NCBI RefSeq assembly: GCF_040958095.1
Contig: NC_091230.1
Location: 14,374,038-14,438,037, forward strand
From: Procambarus clarkii
Lineage: Eukaryota; Arthropoda; Malacostraca; Decapoda; Cambaridae
DNA length: 64,000 nt
Direction of reading: 5' to 3'
Under the pieces are notes generated by a model. That model saw only the letters and a program-made list of their open reading frames with translations. It did no database searches and was not told the DNA's origin. Both the position numbers and the translations under genes were made by a program. This document shows, piece after piece, positions 39,001 to 46,914 of this stretch (its first letter is position 1; every line of letters starts with the position of its first letter).

Positions 39001-42000
39001 AGGGGCTTTGCGTCGGTTGCTGCGTCGCTGGCTTCCTCTTCAGGTTTTTCGGGGTTCGGTGCCTTGGCGCCTTCCTGTGCCCTCGCTCGATGTGTACACG
39101 GACGCGTCGTCTCTTGGCTGGGGTTTTGTGACCAGTGCTCACCAGGCCGGCCAGGGACGGTGGGTTCCGTCTTTCCGTCGGGCTCACAGCACAGTGCGGG
39201 AATTCACGGCAGTGTGGATGTCGCTCAGGAGGATTCGAGTCGCTCGCGGATCGACGATCCGGCTCCATTCTGACTGCACTCCGGTGGTTCATTGTTTGAA
39301 CCGAGGGGGTTCGATGCGATCCTTGGCTCTTTGGGGCTGGTCGCTTTGGGTTACTCGTCTGCTGAGTTCTCGGGGTTTGGCTCTCCTGGCGGTTCATGTC
39401 CGGGGGGTGTCCAACGTCCTGGCGGACGGCCTGTCCCAGTTTCGTCCCCTGTCCTCGGAGTGGACGATCAATGCCGACTCCTTCCGTTGGTTGTGCTGGA
39501 TGTTCGGGACTCCGGACGTGGATCTCTTCGCGTCGGCGTGGTCAAGGCGTCTTCCCGTTTATGTGGCGCCCTTTCCCGACTGCGAAGCCGTCGGGATCGA
39601 CGCCTTCCGGCTGGACTGGGCGAGGTGGGATTACCTGTACCTCTTTCCCCCGGTTCCGCTGTTGCTCCAGGTCCTGACTCGCTTGGAGACTTACCAGGGT
39701 CGTGTGGTCCTTCTGGCCCCTTGGTGGCCGGCCCAGCCTTGGTTTCAGGCACTGCTTGCTCGGTGTCCGTACCCGAGGGTCTTCCCGTGGCTCCTCTTTC
39801 AGCAGATCTGTCAGGCCCTGTACGAGGCTGGTTCCATCTTCTCCTCGAGTCTTCGTGTCTGGTGTTTTTGACTCGGGTTTATCATTCGTTGTATGGTGCG
39901 CAGGTGGCTTCGTTGTTGGTCTCCCACCTGGGTGCTTCTTCTCAGCGGCAGTATGAGGTTTCCTGGCGGTCCTTCTGGTTTTTCCTATCACTGTGTCGGT
40001 GTTCTTCGGTCTCTGATAGGGTTGTTCTGTCCTTTCTCTCTTGGCTGTTTCAGGACCGTCATCTTATGCCGAATACTGTTGCTTCGTATCGTGCGGCGTT
40101 GGCGGAGCCGCTTCAGCTTGCTTTCGGAGTTGATGTTACAGTACTTCTGCCCCGTTTCGCAAGTTATCCTGGGCGTGGTTTCACCTCCGGCCTGCTCATG
40201 CGCCGTCTGAGCCGTCTTGGTCTTTGGACTGTGTGCTCTCGTTTCTATCTCTGCCCCGGTTTGTGGTGGCCCCTTCCGTTCGGGATTGTTTTTCCAAGGC
40301 TCTTTTCCTGTTGGCATTAGCCTCGGGGGGTCGGGTTGGCGAGCTTCATGCTCTCCTCCGGCGCCGGGGTTTCTGCTCTTTCGGTCCTGGTGGTCGTTTT
40401 GTTCGTTTGCTGCCGTCTCCCTCTTTTCTGGCGAAGAATGAGTCGGCTGCGTTCCGGAGGGGGCCGTGGGTTGTTGATGCTTGGTTGGTCTGGCCGGGGG
40501 TGCATCATGTGTTGTGTCCGGTTGCGGCTCTCCGCCGTTATTTGCACGCCACGGCTTCTGTTGCTGGGGATGTGCTCTGGGTTGATCCGGTTTCCCCTCT
40601 TCCCTGTTCCCGGGCTCGGGTCTCTCAGGTTGTTCGCAGGGTTATTAAGTGTAGCCAGCCTGCGGTTTTTCCCCGGGCCCACGACATTCGTAAATTTGCT
40701 GCTTTGGCGGCTGTCTTTGGCAACATGTCTTGGGTGGACATTCGGGCCCGGGGTTTTTGGAGATCGAACAGGGTCCTGGCCGCTCGCTACCTGGTGAATG
40801 TTCCTGGGCCTCGTCAGGCCTGCGTTGCTTTGGGTCGACGGTTGCAGCCAGTTGTCTCGCCTTCGCGTTGAGGAGTGAGGACTGACCGCCGCCCGGGTAA
40901 GTCCCTGTTTTTTCCTTATCTTTGGGTAGTTAGCTCCGGAGAGCCGACGGGGCTCCCCCCAGAAATCCAGCATTGAATGTAATGAAACGGCATTTTCTGG
41001 GTGAGTCCCGGAGGCTCCCCGACATCCATCCCTCCCTCCGGTCGGCGGTGTTTTTCGCGTTTTTGACATCCAGCTTAAGAACTAATGGTTGGGTCGCCGA
41101 CGGTGGGGTCTGGGGCTCCCCCCTTCCCCCTCCCAGGGAGGAGGGGGGTTGCGCAGAAGGCGGCGCGGCGATATGATGAAGTCATGAGGGCTAATTTTCG
41201 TTTGGGAAGTTCTGTCCACCTGTTCGGTCTTCGGTCGCAATAGTTTACCAGAATAGGGGTTTGTTTTAGGGCGCCTACCTTTCTGGGTGCCTGTCCCGAT
41301 CAATGGCAGACATAGAATGCTCCCAATCATAAAGGGGGTCTCTATAGGCCATTGCTACTCGTGCCTCTCTAGAGGGGGCCAGGTTCTGGCTCGTGGTCTC
41401 CGGTAGGCAAGAACTCCATGCATTGACTGATGCCAGAAAGTTATACATATCCATTCAGCCTGGATAGCTCCGGGAAGCCTCCGGGACTCACCCAGAAAAT
41501 GACGTTTCATTACATTCAACGCTGGATTTATTGACAGTTTGGTCAGTGTTTCTGTGGGAAGCCCTCCGGCTCCCTGGAGCTATCGGGCTAATATGCGATA
41601 CAATAGACCAGGGCATTAGTCAATGGAGTTCAGCCTATTGGGGACCACGAGCCAGAACCTGGACCCCCTCGGAGAAGCACAGGGAGCAATGGCCCCTGGA
41701 AAACCTCCCTGTGTTTTTTTTTTTTATTATTATTATTGTCTGCCATTGACTAGGGTTAGGCACCCAGAAAGGTAGGCATAACAAAATAGACCCCACATGG
41801 TAAGAAAATTTCAACCAAAAACCAAAGAGGCAGAACTCCCTCAAATCCCAAGGAAACAAGTAACAAGCAAACATCACACCTCGCTGCTGCGCCACCCATC
41901 CACACAGCCCTCCCCGGGAGGGGGAGGGGGAAACCCTGGAACCCCCGCGCCGGCTATCCACCAACTCCAGTTCATTAGCTAATGCGATCCGGGGCAGTTG

Positions 42001-45000
42001 TCAACTCTGGGCCTCAGTTTCCTGGGAGTGTTGTGCCTTAGTGGTATCCTCTGCTGTTCGCGTTGTGCTGGCCAAGTGTACTTAAGTGTACCGGGGCTGC
42101 ATGCTCTTAGGGCCTTCCTTAACTTCCCTGTGAGTACTACCCTTGAGTGTCGGGGTTCTCTTCCTGGATTCTTTTGGGACGCTATTTCCATAGGGGGTTT
42201 TTTGCTACTCGGCACACCCCGCCCTTAGGGCTAGATGGGGTTTCTTGGCCCTTATTTGGCCTTGGGTAGGAAATGGTATTGTTGCTGGTTGGGGCATCTA
42301 GGTATTATGCAGCCAGCTTACCTATGAAGCAGCTGGTTCCTGTTTCCTTTGGAAACATTGTACTTTTGTGGGGGTTTTCTTTTACTTTTTGTTTTGTTTG
42401 TCTGGTGGGGGTATGCCTTCAGTGTTACTATAGGACCACTTATATTATTTTGGTGGCCCTCCGCTAGGCCCCCATGCACGTGCGTGCAGGGGCCGGAGGG
42501 GAGGGGGCCTTCATGTCAAGATTTCTAAGTTGCCTGTAACTCTATTTTCTGTTGACCACAATGCTCAGGTCTACTTTGAGGAAGATCTCGGTTTGTATTC
42601 AACTCTGGAAATTTTTGCTATTCAATTACAGTAGGAGCTTGTTTCTTCTTTAAGAATTCCAATCTGTCATTGTTGGATGAGGCAACTACTCCCAATTATC
42701 TTCCCAAATTGACTACTCCAGATCTGCTGGATACAGTAGATCAAAATCATCTCGAGATAACTTCAAGATGTTCTGAAACTGATTATACTGAATCCATCTG
42801 CACTTTATACACACAGGTTTTGTGTTTTGCTTGTAATTTTTTTCTTTCAAAATTATTTATTTTATCTTCTTTTTTCAGGACCAGACAACATTTGTGTGTG
42901 TTTGCATTGCTGAGTTTTTATCTCTGTATGAAACAGAGCGGCTGGTTCAGGAACTAACCCGATATGGCATTGACACACACAATATAGTGGTCAACCAACT
43001 CCTGTTTCAAAAACCTGGTGAGCATTCCTGCTCCATGTGCTCTGCTCGATGCCGTATTCAAGCCAAATATCTAGACCAGGTGAGAGCTTATTAAGACGTG
43101 ACAAAAAGATAGATTGTTCCATCATTAGAGGGCAAAATTGACATTTGTAGAATTTAAAAACGGCAATATTAAAAAAAATTACCCTGTGTGACTATTCATG
43201 AATATGTTTAGTATGGTAGGTAAGTGACCAATATAATAAAAATCAGGAAAATTCTCAAAGAATAAATGATACGAGGATAATGACTGTTAACCTGCTGGTG
43301 CTGCTGTAGCAAGGTATCTCGTGAAAGGCAAGCATGATAGTGTGTGTCAAACTTCTATCACATGAGTAAAAGTAAATAGATTACTGATGAGGGTCAGATA
43401 TTTAAGAAATATAAAAAATAATTATGTATATATATAATATATAATTTTATGTTCATAGCCAGACAATATATGAATATGATTGACTGAACAAATCCACAAG
43501 GGGCCATGATGTTGATGAACCCTCATCACGGCCCTTGTGGATTTGTTCATTTGATGTATCACACTATTGTGATTTCTGTATGTAATGATTGACTCTCATT
43601 ATGTATATATTATAGCTAGAATAGAGTTAAATCACTTAATTTTATAATTATCTAGTAATTATTTAAGTGTAGTTACAGGATGAGTGCTATGCTCGTGGTG
43701 TCCCATCTTCCCAGCACTCTTTGTCATATAACACTTTGAAAGTACTGACGGTTTTGGCCTCTACCACCTTCTCTCCTAATTATACTTGGGTGTGTATGTG
43801 TATAATACGTAGATTCAAGCTCAGGATATAAAGGTGCCAAAAAATATTAGAAAGTTTTCTTTTGCAAACAGAATGGTAGACGGTTGGGACAAGTTAAGTG
43901 AGAAGGTTTGTGGAGGCCAAAACCGTTAGTAGTTTCAAAGTGTTATGTAACAAAGAATACTGGAAAGACGGGTCTCCATGAGTGTAACTCTTATCCTGTA
44001 ACTGCACTTGGGTAATTACACAGGCCTACTGTTCCCAACAGTGGGAATTATTATTGTTATTATTATTGATAAAATCAGCTGGAGCTCTTAGGTGATTCAA
44101 ACCTGCAACCAATGGACAGCCTGCTGCCACCTCTACCACTGTACCATCCTTACCTGACCAAGTTATTCAACCGATTCTGCTGAATCGACAGGTCTGGAGG
44201 CTTCTCCTGAAGCGATTCTAGTTTTTGTATAACCCCCAGGCACCTGGATGTGGGTAAAGTAGGTCAACACTATGCACCAACATCATTTACACAGATAAAT
44301 CACAGTAAAGTGATACAGATCAATGAGAAAATCAACTGGAGCTCTTAGGTGACTCGCACCTATGACCAACAGACAACCAGCCACCACCTCTACCATTGTA
44401 TCACCCACCCTGATTTCTGTGTAATTGATGTTGGGTCATACTGTGTTGACCTACTATACCCACACCCGGGTGCCTGGGGGCTATGTGTAAAACTTGGAAT
44501 GCCTTCAGGAGAGACCTCCAGACATCCTGTCGATTCAGTAGACTCTCAGGTTGTATAACTGAAGCAGGTCAGGATGGTACAGTGGTAGATGTGGTTGCTG
44601 GCAGTTCAATCCTTTGGTAGTGGGGTTCGAGTCGCCTATGAGCTCCAGTTGATTTTCTCACTGAGATAGATCACGATAGTGTGATTTCTGTGTAATTGTT
44701 ATTATTATGATATGCAAAGCTGCAAACACTTTGTACAAGCTGGAAGATATTAATGAAGAAGAGGAATATATTGCAAGAACTTTGAGAGGAATCAATGCAT
44801 CAGGTACCTGATAGCTAGGAATCAAGATCCAAGGGTGAAATTTTTCATGTCATAAGCACAGCTAGGTGAATACACACATGTGTACATACACTCACATGTA
44901 CATACACATACACAAAGAAAGATGGGCGACCACCACATAGTTCTTGTGCTGTAACTACATTTAGTGAGGGATTAAATGTGGAAAACATGAGGACTGCTCA

Positions 45001-45317
45001 TCATGACCAAACAAGTGAGAAAGTGCAAGAGAAATGCAACAAGGAATGTCTACATTACCTTCCCGATTGCGATATGTCTGTGACGAGCCTCTAAAGTTAT
45101 CCAGCTTGCTGTTATGAGAAACTAGTTAATGTGAAAGTAAATGGTACTCTATTGCTAAATTTAGTTGAAAGCTTCATATGTGCAATTTTCATTCCAGATC
45201 GCTGATTTGTATGAGGATTTCCATGTGATAAAACTCCCACTCCTTGAACACGAAGTCCGTGGTGTGGATCAAGTAAAGGCTTTCTCAGAAACTCTAATAA
45301 AACCATACATACCATAA
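20898..45317 (+). CDS. GET3: GET3/ASNA1 tail-anchored protein targeting ATPase, 7 exons
   Basis: Joined exons are 20898-21034, 25174-25321, 28611-28762, 34029-34179, 34736-34843, 42879-43079 and 45198-45317. They give 338 codons plus TAA, close to the usual ~340-350 for animal GET3. All six introns are GT-AG and every join keeps frame. Visible motifs are the deviant Walker [10 protein letters not shown] (residues 35-43), switch I STDPAHN (64-70), with D66 matching the catalytic Asp of the family, switch II DTAPTGH (159-165), and the zinc pair C283-x2-C286 that bridges the homodimer. The family is a cytosolic ATPase that receives tail-anchored membrane proteins from the SGTA/BAG6/GET4 complex and hands them to the ER receptor WRB/CAML. 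The start at 20898 matches the family N-terminus and has G at -3 and +4; an in-frame ATG lies 90 nt upstream. The C-terminus is a few residues shorter than vertebrate copies. Introns are transposon-filled (0.56-8.0 kb). No AATAAA is seen in the 380 nt after the stop. Confidence 0.96.
21956..22848. mobile_element. TTAA-flanked MITE, piggyBac-like, ~0.9 kb
   Basis: Bounded by TTAA at 21956-21959 and 22845-22848. The left end reads TTAACACTTTCGC and the right end is its exact reverse complement (13 bp including TTAA). There is no transposase frame. The interior contains about three diverged copies of a segment with 'ttcttatagaacattctattgcg' and 'ttcgccgatat' type words (around 22275, 22480, 22655). 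It lies in GET3 intron 1. Confidence 0.72.
22849..23099. other. GET3 intron 1, unassigned
   Basis: Contains short repeated 'ccttaaagagtta' words near the MITE. No gene seen. Confidence 0.4.
23095..23402 (-). pseudogene. LINE ORF2 C-terminus and 3' tail (minus)
   Basis: A 96-codon minus frame reads [20 protein letters not shown] then [20 protein letters not shown], a typical LINE reverse-transcriptase protein C-terminus. Its 3' tail (ggcctggtcgatgaccgg...ccgcggggacgctaagcccc) is also the tail of the tRNA-derived SINE at 63658-63913. In GET3 intron 1. Confidence 0.78.
23403..25173. other. GET3 intron 1, right part
   Basis: No recognisable element or gene. Short open frames at 23535-23932 overlap in three frames and show no family features. 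Confidence 0.45.
25174..25321 (+). CDS. GET3: GET3 exon 2
   Basis: Acceptor tttgcag, donor ATG|gtaagt. Encodes CSLAVQLSK onward through switch I STDPAHN to residue 95, ending phase 0. Confidence 0.95.
25998..26620 (+). mobile_element. piggyBac-like relic, 5' part
   Basis: Starts with TTAACCACTGGACTGCGCCGG, which mirrors the end of the related minus-strand copy (TTAACCTCTGTGCTGTGCGGC at 33146). 26245-26600 is similar to the reverse complement of 33480-33815 and reads, with frame breaks, like the acidic N-terminus of PGBD-type transposases (LSDDEI..., DIDEA, SDTSDTA). Interrupted by the foldback element at 26072-26232. The transposase core is absent. Confidence 0.5.
26072..26232. repeat. Foldback repeat (~65-bp arms)
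   Basis: The left arm (aatgttgaccaaaccacaca through gacgacgtttcggtc and tcctgga) is the inverted complement of the right arm (tccaggatggaccgaaac through ctagtgtgtggtttggtcaac). One arm recurs at positions 1-60. Non-coding dispersed element. Confidence 0.85.
26890..27489 (+). pseudogene. LINE reverse transcriptase fragment (+)
   Basis: Conceptual reading contains [20 protein letters not shown] then [15 protein letters not shown] (RT fingers). After frame shifts it gives [15 protein letters not shown] (palm Asp) and [15 protein letters not shown]. Several breaks. In GET3 intron 2. Confidence 0.8.
27488..27812 (-). pseudogene. LINE reverse transcriptase fragment (-)
   Basis: The minus strand reads [18 protein letters not shown], then [13 protein letters not shown] (decayed 'SGVPQG' palm motif), then [21 protein letters not shown], i.e. 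RT palm to thumb. Opposite in orientation to the adjoining + fragment and different in sequence at the shared motif, so it is a separate insertion. Confidence 0.78.
27813..27878 (-). mobile_element. SINE/LINE tail fragment (minus)
   Basis: Reverse complement reads ggcctgggcgatgaccgggc then cgcgagaacgctaagtcccg, the shared SINE/LINE 3' tail. 5'-truncated. Confidence 0.7.
27887..28540. other. GET3 intron 2, possible retroelement ORF1 remnant
   Basis: A 106-codon minus frame (27887-28207) ends with CNFCQL and contains [13 protein letters not shown]; it could be a LINE ORF1 piece. I cannot name a family. Overlapping + frames are not convincing. Confidence 0.3.
28611..28762 (+). CDS. GET3: GET3 exon 3
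   Basis: Acceptor tttcag, donor AA|gtatgt. Encodes residues 96-145 plus two bases of Lys146. This is the helical client-binding region, and it contains the conserved [14 protein letters not shown] stretch. Confidence 0.95.
28763..29089. other. GET3 intron 3, left edge
   Basis: AT-rich, nothing recognised. Confidence 0.5.
29090..31296 (-). mobile_element. Tigger/pogo DNA transposon
   Basis: About 2.2 kb, with imperfect terminal inverted repeats flanked by TA: the left end tactgtagaagttcgctaat pairs with the right end, whose complement reads tacagtggaacctcggttga. The minus strand encodes a broken Tigger-type transposase (separate entry). In GET3 intron 3. Confidence 0.83.
29462..31020 (-). 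pseudogene. Tigger-like DDE transposase, frame-broken
   Basis: In order on the minus strand: a decayed N-terminal CENPB/Psq-type helix-turn-helix (about 31017-30780, with stops), [13 protein letters not shown] carrying the first catalytic Asp (~30449), [11 protein letters not shown] with the second (~30100), then [14 protein letters not shown] with the third, and an acidic C-terminal segment ending NAHPN at 29462. At least two frameshifts (between about 30219 and 30205, and 29894 and 29827) plus N-terminal stops inactivate it. Closest in style to TIGD1-class proteins, which cut at TA sites. Confidence 0.85.
31665..31996 (+). mobile_element. Diverged DIRS right terminus
   Basis: Parallels 41209-41525 of the large DIRS element: 'gggcgcctac..tctgggtgcc', 'gatggcaga', 'tagctccagggagcctccagg' and an end reading 'cattaccttcaatgctgg' against 'cattacattcaacgctgg'. 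A solo terminus with many substitutions, so older than the intron 5 copy. Confidence 0.75.
31997..33145. other. GET3 intron 3, unassigned
   Basis: AT-rich. No coding or repeat identity I can support. Confidence 0.45.
33146..33815 (-). mobile_element. piggyBac-like relic, minus orientation
   Basis: Read on the minus strand, it starts in the same acidic-N-terminus segment as 26245-26600 ([24 protein letters not shown]) and ends at TTAA with terminal sequence gccgcacagcacagaggTTAA, the mirror of the 5' end at 25998. The central transposase is missing. In GET3 intron 3. Confidence 0.5.
34029..34179 (+). CDS. GET3: GET3 exon 4
   Basis: Acceptor ttttcag, donor CAG|gtaggc. Completes Lys146 and encodes residues 147-196, including switch II DTAPTGH. 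Ends phase 0. Confidence 0.95.
34736..34843 (+). CDS. GET3: GET3 exon 5
   Basis: Acceptor cttcag, donor CCA|gtatgt. Its 36 codons (197-232) cover the variable amphipathic client-groove segment, ending EQFKNP, phase 0. Confidence 0.93.
34844..35138. other. GET3 intron 5, left flank of DIRS
   Basis: AT-rich intron sequence. Nothing recognised. Confidence 0.5.
35139..35577 (+). repeat. DIRS left inverted terminal repeat
   Basis: Begins tttctggggggagccccgtc and is the reverse complement of 41070-41528 with roughly a dozen mismatches in the stretch compared by eye, plus small indels in the C-run near 35495. Confidence 0.92.
36236..38030 (+). pseudogene. DIRS gag-like region
   Basis: Three frames in succession: 36236-36646 (starts [17 protein letters not shown], Cys-rich, several CxxC-like pairs), then 36622 onward (Pro/Ser/Gly-rich linker), then the 37110 frame with [20 protein letters not shown] and an alpha-helical region. 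Changes of frame near 36640 and near the T-run at ~36930, plus a TAG near 37075, mean it cannot yield one intact protein as read. The gag assignment comes from position and composition. Confidence 0.6.
38040..39871 (+). pseudogene. DIRS reverse transcriptase-RNase H-methyltransferase-like region
   Basis: The RT starts about 38040 ([19 protein letters not shown]), with a TGA at 38250. It continues with [15 protein letters not shown] (palm Asp, ~38415), then a frameshift at 38515-38525 in the [11 protein letters not shown] motif, then YLDDWLVWA (catalytic DD, 38605-38616). RNase H follows with [13 protein letters not shown] (~39092). The VDLFAS...FPP segment (~39518-39660) matches the methyltransferase-like domain of DIRS polyproteins. 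The frame then stays open to 39871. The stop and frameshift are either decay or sequencing error. Confidence 0.87.
39880..40871 (+). pseudogene. DIRS tyrosine recombinase, frame-broken
   Basis: The core-binding part reads [17 protein letters not shown] and [20 protein letters not shown] in one frame up to about 40210. The catalytic part lies in another frame from ~40224: [14 protein letters not shown] (first Arg, ~40332), HDIRKFAAL (HxxR, from 40680) and [15 protein letters not shown] (nucleophile Tyr, 40788-40790), ending TGA at 40871. All catalytic residues are present. A single frame change near 40210-40224 separates the halves. Confidence 0.85.
40931..41020 (+). repeat. DIRS internal complementary region
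   Basis: 40931-40966 (tagctccggagagccgacgg...cccagaaat) complements the outer left end. 40967-41020 (ccagcattgaatgtaatgaa...) complements the outer right end. The two halves abut, as expected for the template that joins the termini into a circle in the DIRS replication model. Confidence 0.88.
41070..41528 (+). repeat. DIRS right inverted terminal repeat
   Basis: Inverted match to 35139-35577. It ends ttcattacattcaacgctgg, whose complement is found in the internal complementary region. Confidence 0.92.
41549..42500 (+). mobile_element. Second DIRS element, left end only
   Basis: Begins tttctgtgggaagccctccg, 20 bp after the first DIRS ends, and follows the order of 35139-36110: gaccacgagccagaacctgg, ggcacccagaaaggtaggc, the C/G-run hairpin, ggctgcatg, gtgagtacta, and 'gtctggtgggg'. 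Clearly diverged (a different subfamily or older). Ends in the leader region before any coding. Confidence 0.85.
42501..42878. other. GET3 intron 5, right edge
   Basis: No element recognised. Ends in a T-rich polypyrimidine tract before the exon 6 acceptor. Confidence 0.5.
42879..43079 (+). CDS. GET3: GET3 exon 6
   Basis: Acceptor tttttcag, donor CAG|gtgaga. Its 67 codons (233-299) include [11 protein letters not shown], the nucleotide-contacting NQL segment and the CxxC zinc motif (C283, C286). An extra Cys is at 290. Confidence 0.95.
43486..43548. repeat. Inverted repeat (~19-bp arms)
   Basis: gaacaaatccacaagggg pairs with cccttgtggatttgttc around a 24-bp loop that itself contains atgatg/catcac complements. 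Resembles a SINE-head-related foldback. Confidence 0.75.
43660..44020. repeat. Two converging LINE 3' ends (palindromic)
   Basis: The minus-strand copy (43795-43660) and the plus-strand copy (43860-44020) share 'gtggaggccaaaaccgt', 'tttcaaagtgttat' and 'cctgtaact.cactt' words in opposite orientation. The + copy reads [18 protein letters not shown], a LINE C-terminal pattern. Confidence 0.75.
44070..44220 (-). mobile_element. tRNA-derived SINE (minus, decayed)
   Basis: The complement carries a B-box-like gcaggtttgaatcacc, followed by 'agctccagctgatttt'. Same family as 44330-44450 and 44565-44700. Confidence 0.6.
44330..44450 (-). mobile_element. tRNA-derived SINE (minus)
   Basis: Complement of the 44565-44700 copy: gagaaaatcaactggagctc then ttaggtgactcgcacc, and a decayed A-box region near 44390. 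Confidence 0.65.
44565..44700 (+). mobile_element. tRNA-derived SINE (plus)
   Basis: A-box-like tggtacagtggtaga and B-box-like ggttcgagtcgcc at tRNA spacing, then 'gagctccagttgattttctc' body and 'gtgatttctgtgtaattgtt' tail. In GET3 intron 6. Confidence 0.7.
45198..45317 (+). CDS. GET3: GET3 exon 7 (terminal)
   Basis: Acceptor attccag. Its 39 codons and TAA contain the conserved [19 protein letters not shown] stretch. The C-terminal tail is short. Confidence 0.94.
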   Translation: MADLYEDFHVIKLPLLEHEVRGVDQVKAFSETLIKPYIP

Positions 45318-45690
45318 ACATACCAGTTTGTGGAACATCAGAGTTACTGTTGCCTTGCTCAGGATCAAGGAGTTATTTTTATGATATAATTTGTGCAGAA
45401 GTGTTTATGTATGAAATTTGGAATTGATACAAAGCTATATCAAGGGATGGTGAATTTTTATATTTTGTTCAATGGAAGTCCTGTGTATTACACATATTAC
45501 AATACTATTATAATGTATTATAATAGTAATGTATTATACATATAATATAATATTATTAACAAATACATTTGTTTCAATGGATCCACAAGATTATCAATGG
45601 ATTTCATGTTTCAGTGTTGTATTCATTTTGTGTGTTTCATGCTAATATGGGGAGAACTGTTTTGGTGACGGATTAGAGTTACTGATTTAC
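45318..45690. other. GET3 3' flank
   Basis: Presumed 3' UTR start. T-rich with TA palindromes (tattataatag). No AATAAA or ATTAAA is visible, so the poly(A) site is not placed. Confidence 0.4.
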
Positions 45691-46010
45691 TACCCTATTG
45701 TTTAGTTTCTGGAGCGCCGCCCTGCTCCTTATTGTCCAAACTGCATTGTCCCTCTTACAGTTGTGCATATCCTTGTTGAATGTTCTGACTTCCAGGATGT
45801 GCGGTCGTCTTGCATCCCAACTGTCACCTGTCCCTCGATAGAATCCTTGGTGAATCGGATACCTTTGATGTTGTTCGCCTTATGTGCTTTTGTTCTCGTA
45901 TTGGCATCCTTTTTTATATTTAGCTTCTTTTGATTATTCCCATAACATTTGATGGTGCTACATAGCCTCCTTGGCTTGGTGCCTTCTTTTGATAACTACT
46001 TACTAGGACT
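45690..46010 (+). pseudogene. LINE C-terminal zinc-knuckle and 3' end
   Basis: Reads FLERRPAPYCPNCIVPLTVV then HILVECSDFQDVRSSC, the CxxC...H...C knuckle found at the end of several LINE ORF2 proteins. Its non-coding tail (tagcctccttggcttggtgc) recurs in reverse at 46915-47160 and at 63260-63300. Confidence 0.75.
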
Positions 46011-46430
46011 GATTATATTATAGTAAATTAACATTATTCAAATCTACTAATGATTATTAATTCAGTATTACTTAAAATATACTACAGTTTACACTACAGT
46101 GGAGTATCCTGGAGAGGACACTCCAGCCTCACCTCACAGCGTCGAACCAACACGGGAAGTGACAGTCTACCGGTTTTAAGTCTTCACCTCGATTGGCAAA
46201 GAGCATGACCCCAGGGGCTGCTGCCGATGGTGGGAGGGGGGCCATCGCACACTTCTGGGCAGCTACTGACCGTCTCATGCTGGGCAAACCCCAGACAATA
46301 AGGTGTTGCCTCGTCACGGTCCGTTAACCTCCCTGGGTGCGTGGGGTTTAGGGTGAAACCCGACAAGCGGACTGACAACTTTGCACCAAACAATACCAAA
46401 TCCAGAAAGAAAATATAAACTTCCCTAAAG

Positions 46431-46910
46431 CTGGGTACATGGAACGTCAGGACACTGACACCAGGTTTCTCAGACAACCTGCAAGAAATCAATGATGCCT
46501 GAAAAACAGCAGTCATCGATAAGGAGCTGAGCAAACTGCAGATGAATATCGTTGCTCTCCAAGAGACCAGGCTCCCAGGATCAGAATCTGTGAGAGAGAG
46601 AGAGGGCCTTCTCCTGGCATGGAAAACCTCCAGATGAGACCAGGGAACACGGTGTGGGATTTGCCGTCAGGAATCCACTATTGGAACATGTTATACCACC
46701 GACAGGGAACACAAACAAATTTTGTGTCTCTAGCTGCACTACCAAACAGGACCAATCAGTGTAATAGTGCATGCACACCAACCCTTACATCTTCAGCAGA
46801 GGTGAAGGACAAATTGTATGATGACCAACAGTCATACCGAGAATCCCTATAAAGGAGCCACTGTTCATCCTCGGCGACTTCGGCGCCAAAGTGGGTAATG
46901 TAATGTAATT
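46431..46910 (+). pseudogene. LINE APE-type endonuclease remnant
   Basis: Motifs in order: LGTWNVRTLTP, LSKLQMNIVALQETRLPG (catalytic Glu), FLWHGKP, EHGVGFAVRN, and ILGDFGAKVGN (GDFNA motif with N changed to G). Stops and frame changes occur between them. Confidence 0.8.
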
Positions 46911-46914
46911 ATCA

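Larger units (their letters stand above)
35139..41528 (+). mobile_element. DIRS retrotransposon, near full length, frame-broken
   Basis: A 6.4 kb element in GET3 intron 5 with all DIRS hallmarks: inverted terminal repeats (about 435-460 bp), an internal complementary region at 40931-41020 made of the complements of the two outer ends, and RT, RNase H, methyltransferase-like and tyrosine-recombinase coding in that order. DIRS elements replicate by reverse transcription and insert with a tyrosine recombinase, so no target-site duplication is expected and none is evident. The element is GC-rich (over 55% by eye) against an AT-rich intron. Coding is interrupted by several frameshifts and stops. 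Confidence 0.93.

Noticed and set aside
36510-40320. Long minus-strand and alternative-frame open frames over the DIRS element (for example 38585-39397 minus)
   Set aside because: Shadows caused by high GC content; the + strand carries the recognisable RT, RNase H and recombinase motifs.
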